NCBI GenBank assembly: GCA_905221605.1 | Contig: CAJNDS010002191.1 | Span: forward strand, 1,407,453-1,424,952 | Direction: 5' to 3' | Source of the DNA: Symbiodinium natans | Taxonomy: Eukaryota > Sar > Dinophyceae > Suessiales > Symbiodiniaceae | DNA length: 17,500 nt | Numbering within the stretch: the first letter of the stretch is position 1 | Text below: more model-generated notes on this DNA | What the model was told of the DNA's origin: nothing | Seen by the model: the letters and a program-made list of their open reading frames with translations, nothing else | The model's database searches: none | The DNA itself: not shown here

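Overview
The window looks like nuclear DNA of a dinoflagellate, probably from the Symbiodiniaceae/Suessiales side. Four things point there. Plant/alveolate-type telomere heptamers (TTTAGGG/CCCTAAA) lie in dozens of short interstitial arrays. One ORF is a tandem RCC1-like array of the 'HTCAVRTDGQLVCFG' type that is abundant in Symbiodinium-like genomes. The inferred introns are mostly GC-AG, with one GA-AG. Every inferred acceptor reads AG|G. No bacterial-style gene layout is present.

Main result: the GC-rich islands of roughly 20-110 bp between telomeric arrays are not random spacers. Read on the minus strand, many are exons of one long gene that resembles eukaryotic elongation factor 2 kinase (eEF2K). 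Exons at 17500-14492 encode a recognisable alpha-kinase core (AFSHFTFE, VVDIQG, YTDPQIHT, GNMGIRG, HRCNSVC). Exons from 11393 down to 71 encode an eEF2K-like C-terminal Sel1/TPR-like helical region. Exon order follows the protein and splice phases agree at almost every join. Both ends of the gene run off the window. The linker between about 14490 and 11394 is only partly resolved.

Most introns are filled with telomere-like repeats in either orientation, with 8-mer (TTTAGGGG), 9-mer and other variants. Several run from UUUAGGG near the donor to CCCUAAA near the acceptor, so the intron ends could pair.

The largest intron, about 5.7 kb (8734-3043), holds a separate island. Two inverted repeat arms (4505-4720 and 8100-8320) bracket a low-GC, frameshifted coding relic (about 6450-4840, minus strand) and a minus-strand RCC1-like ORF (7776-6706) made of 117-bp units, whose last unit is thrown out of frame by a 4-bp deficit. 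No tRNA, rRNA, CRISPR array or intact transposase was found.
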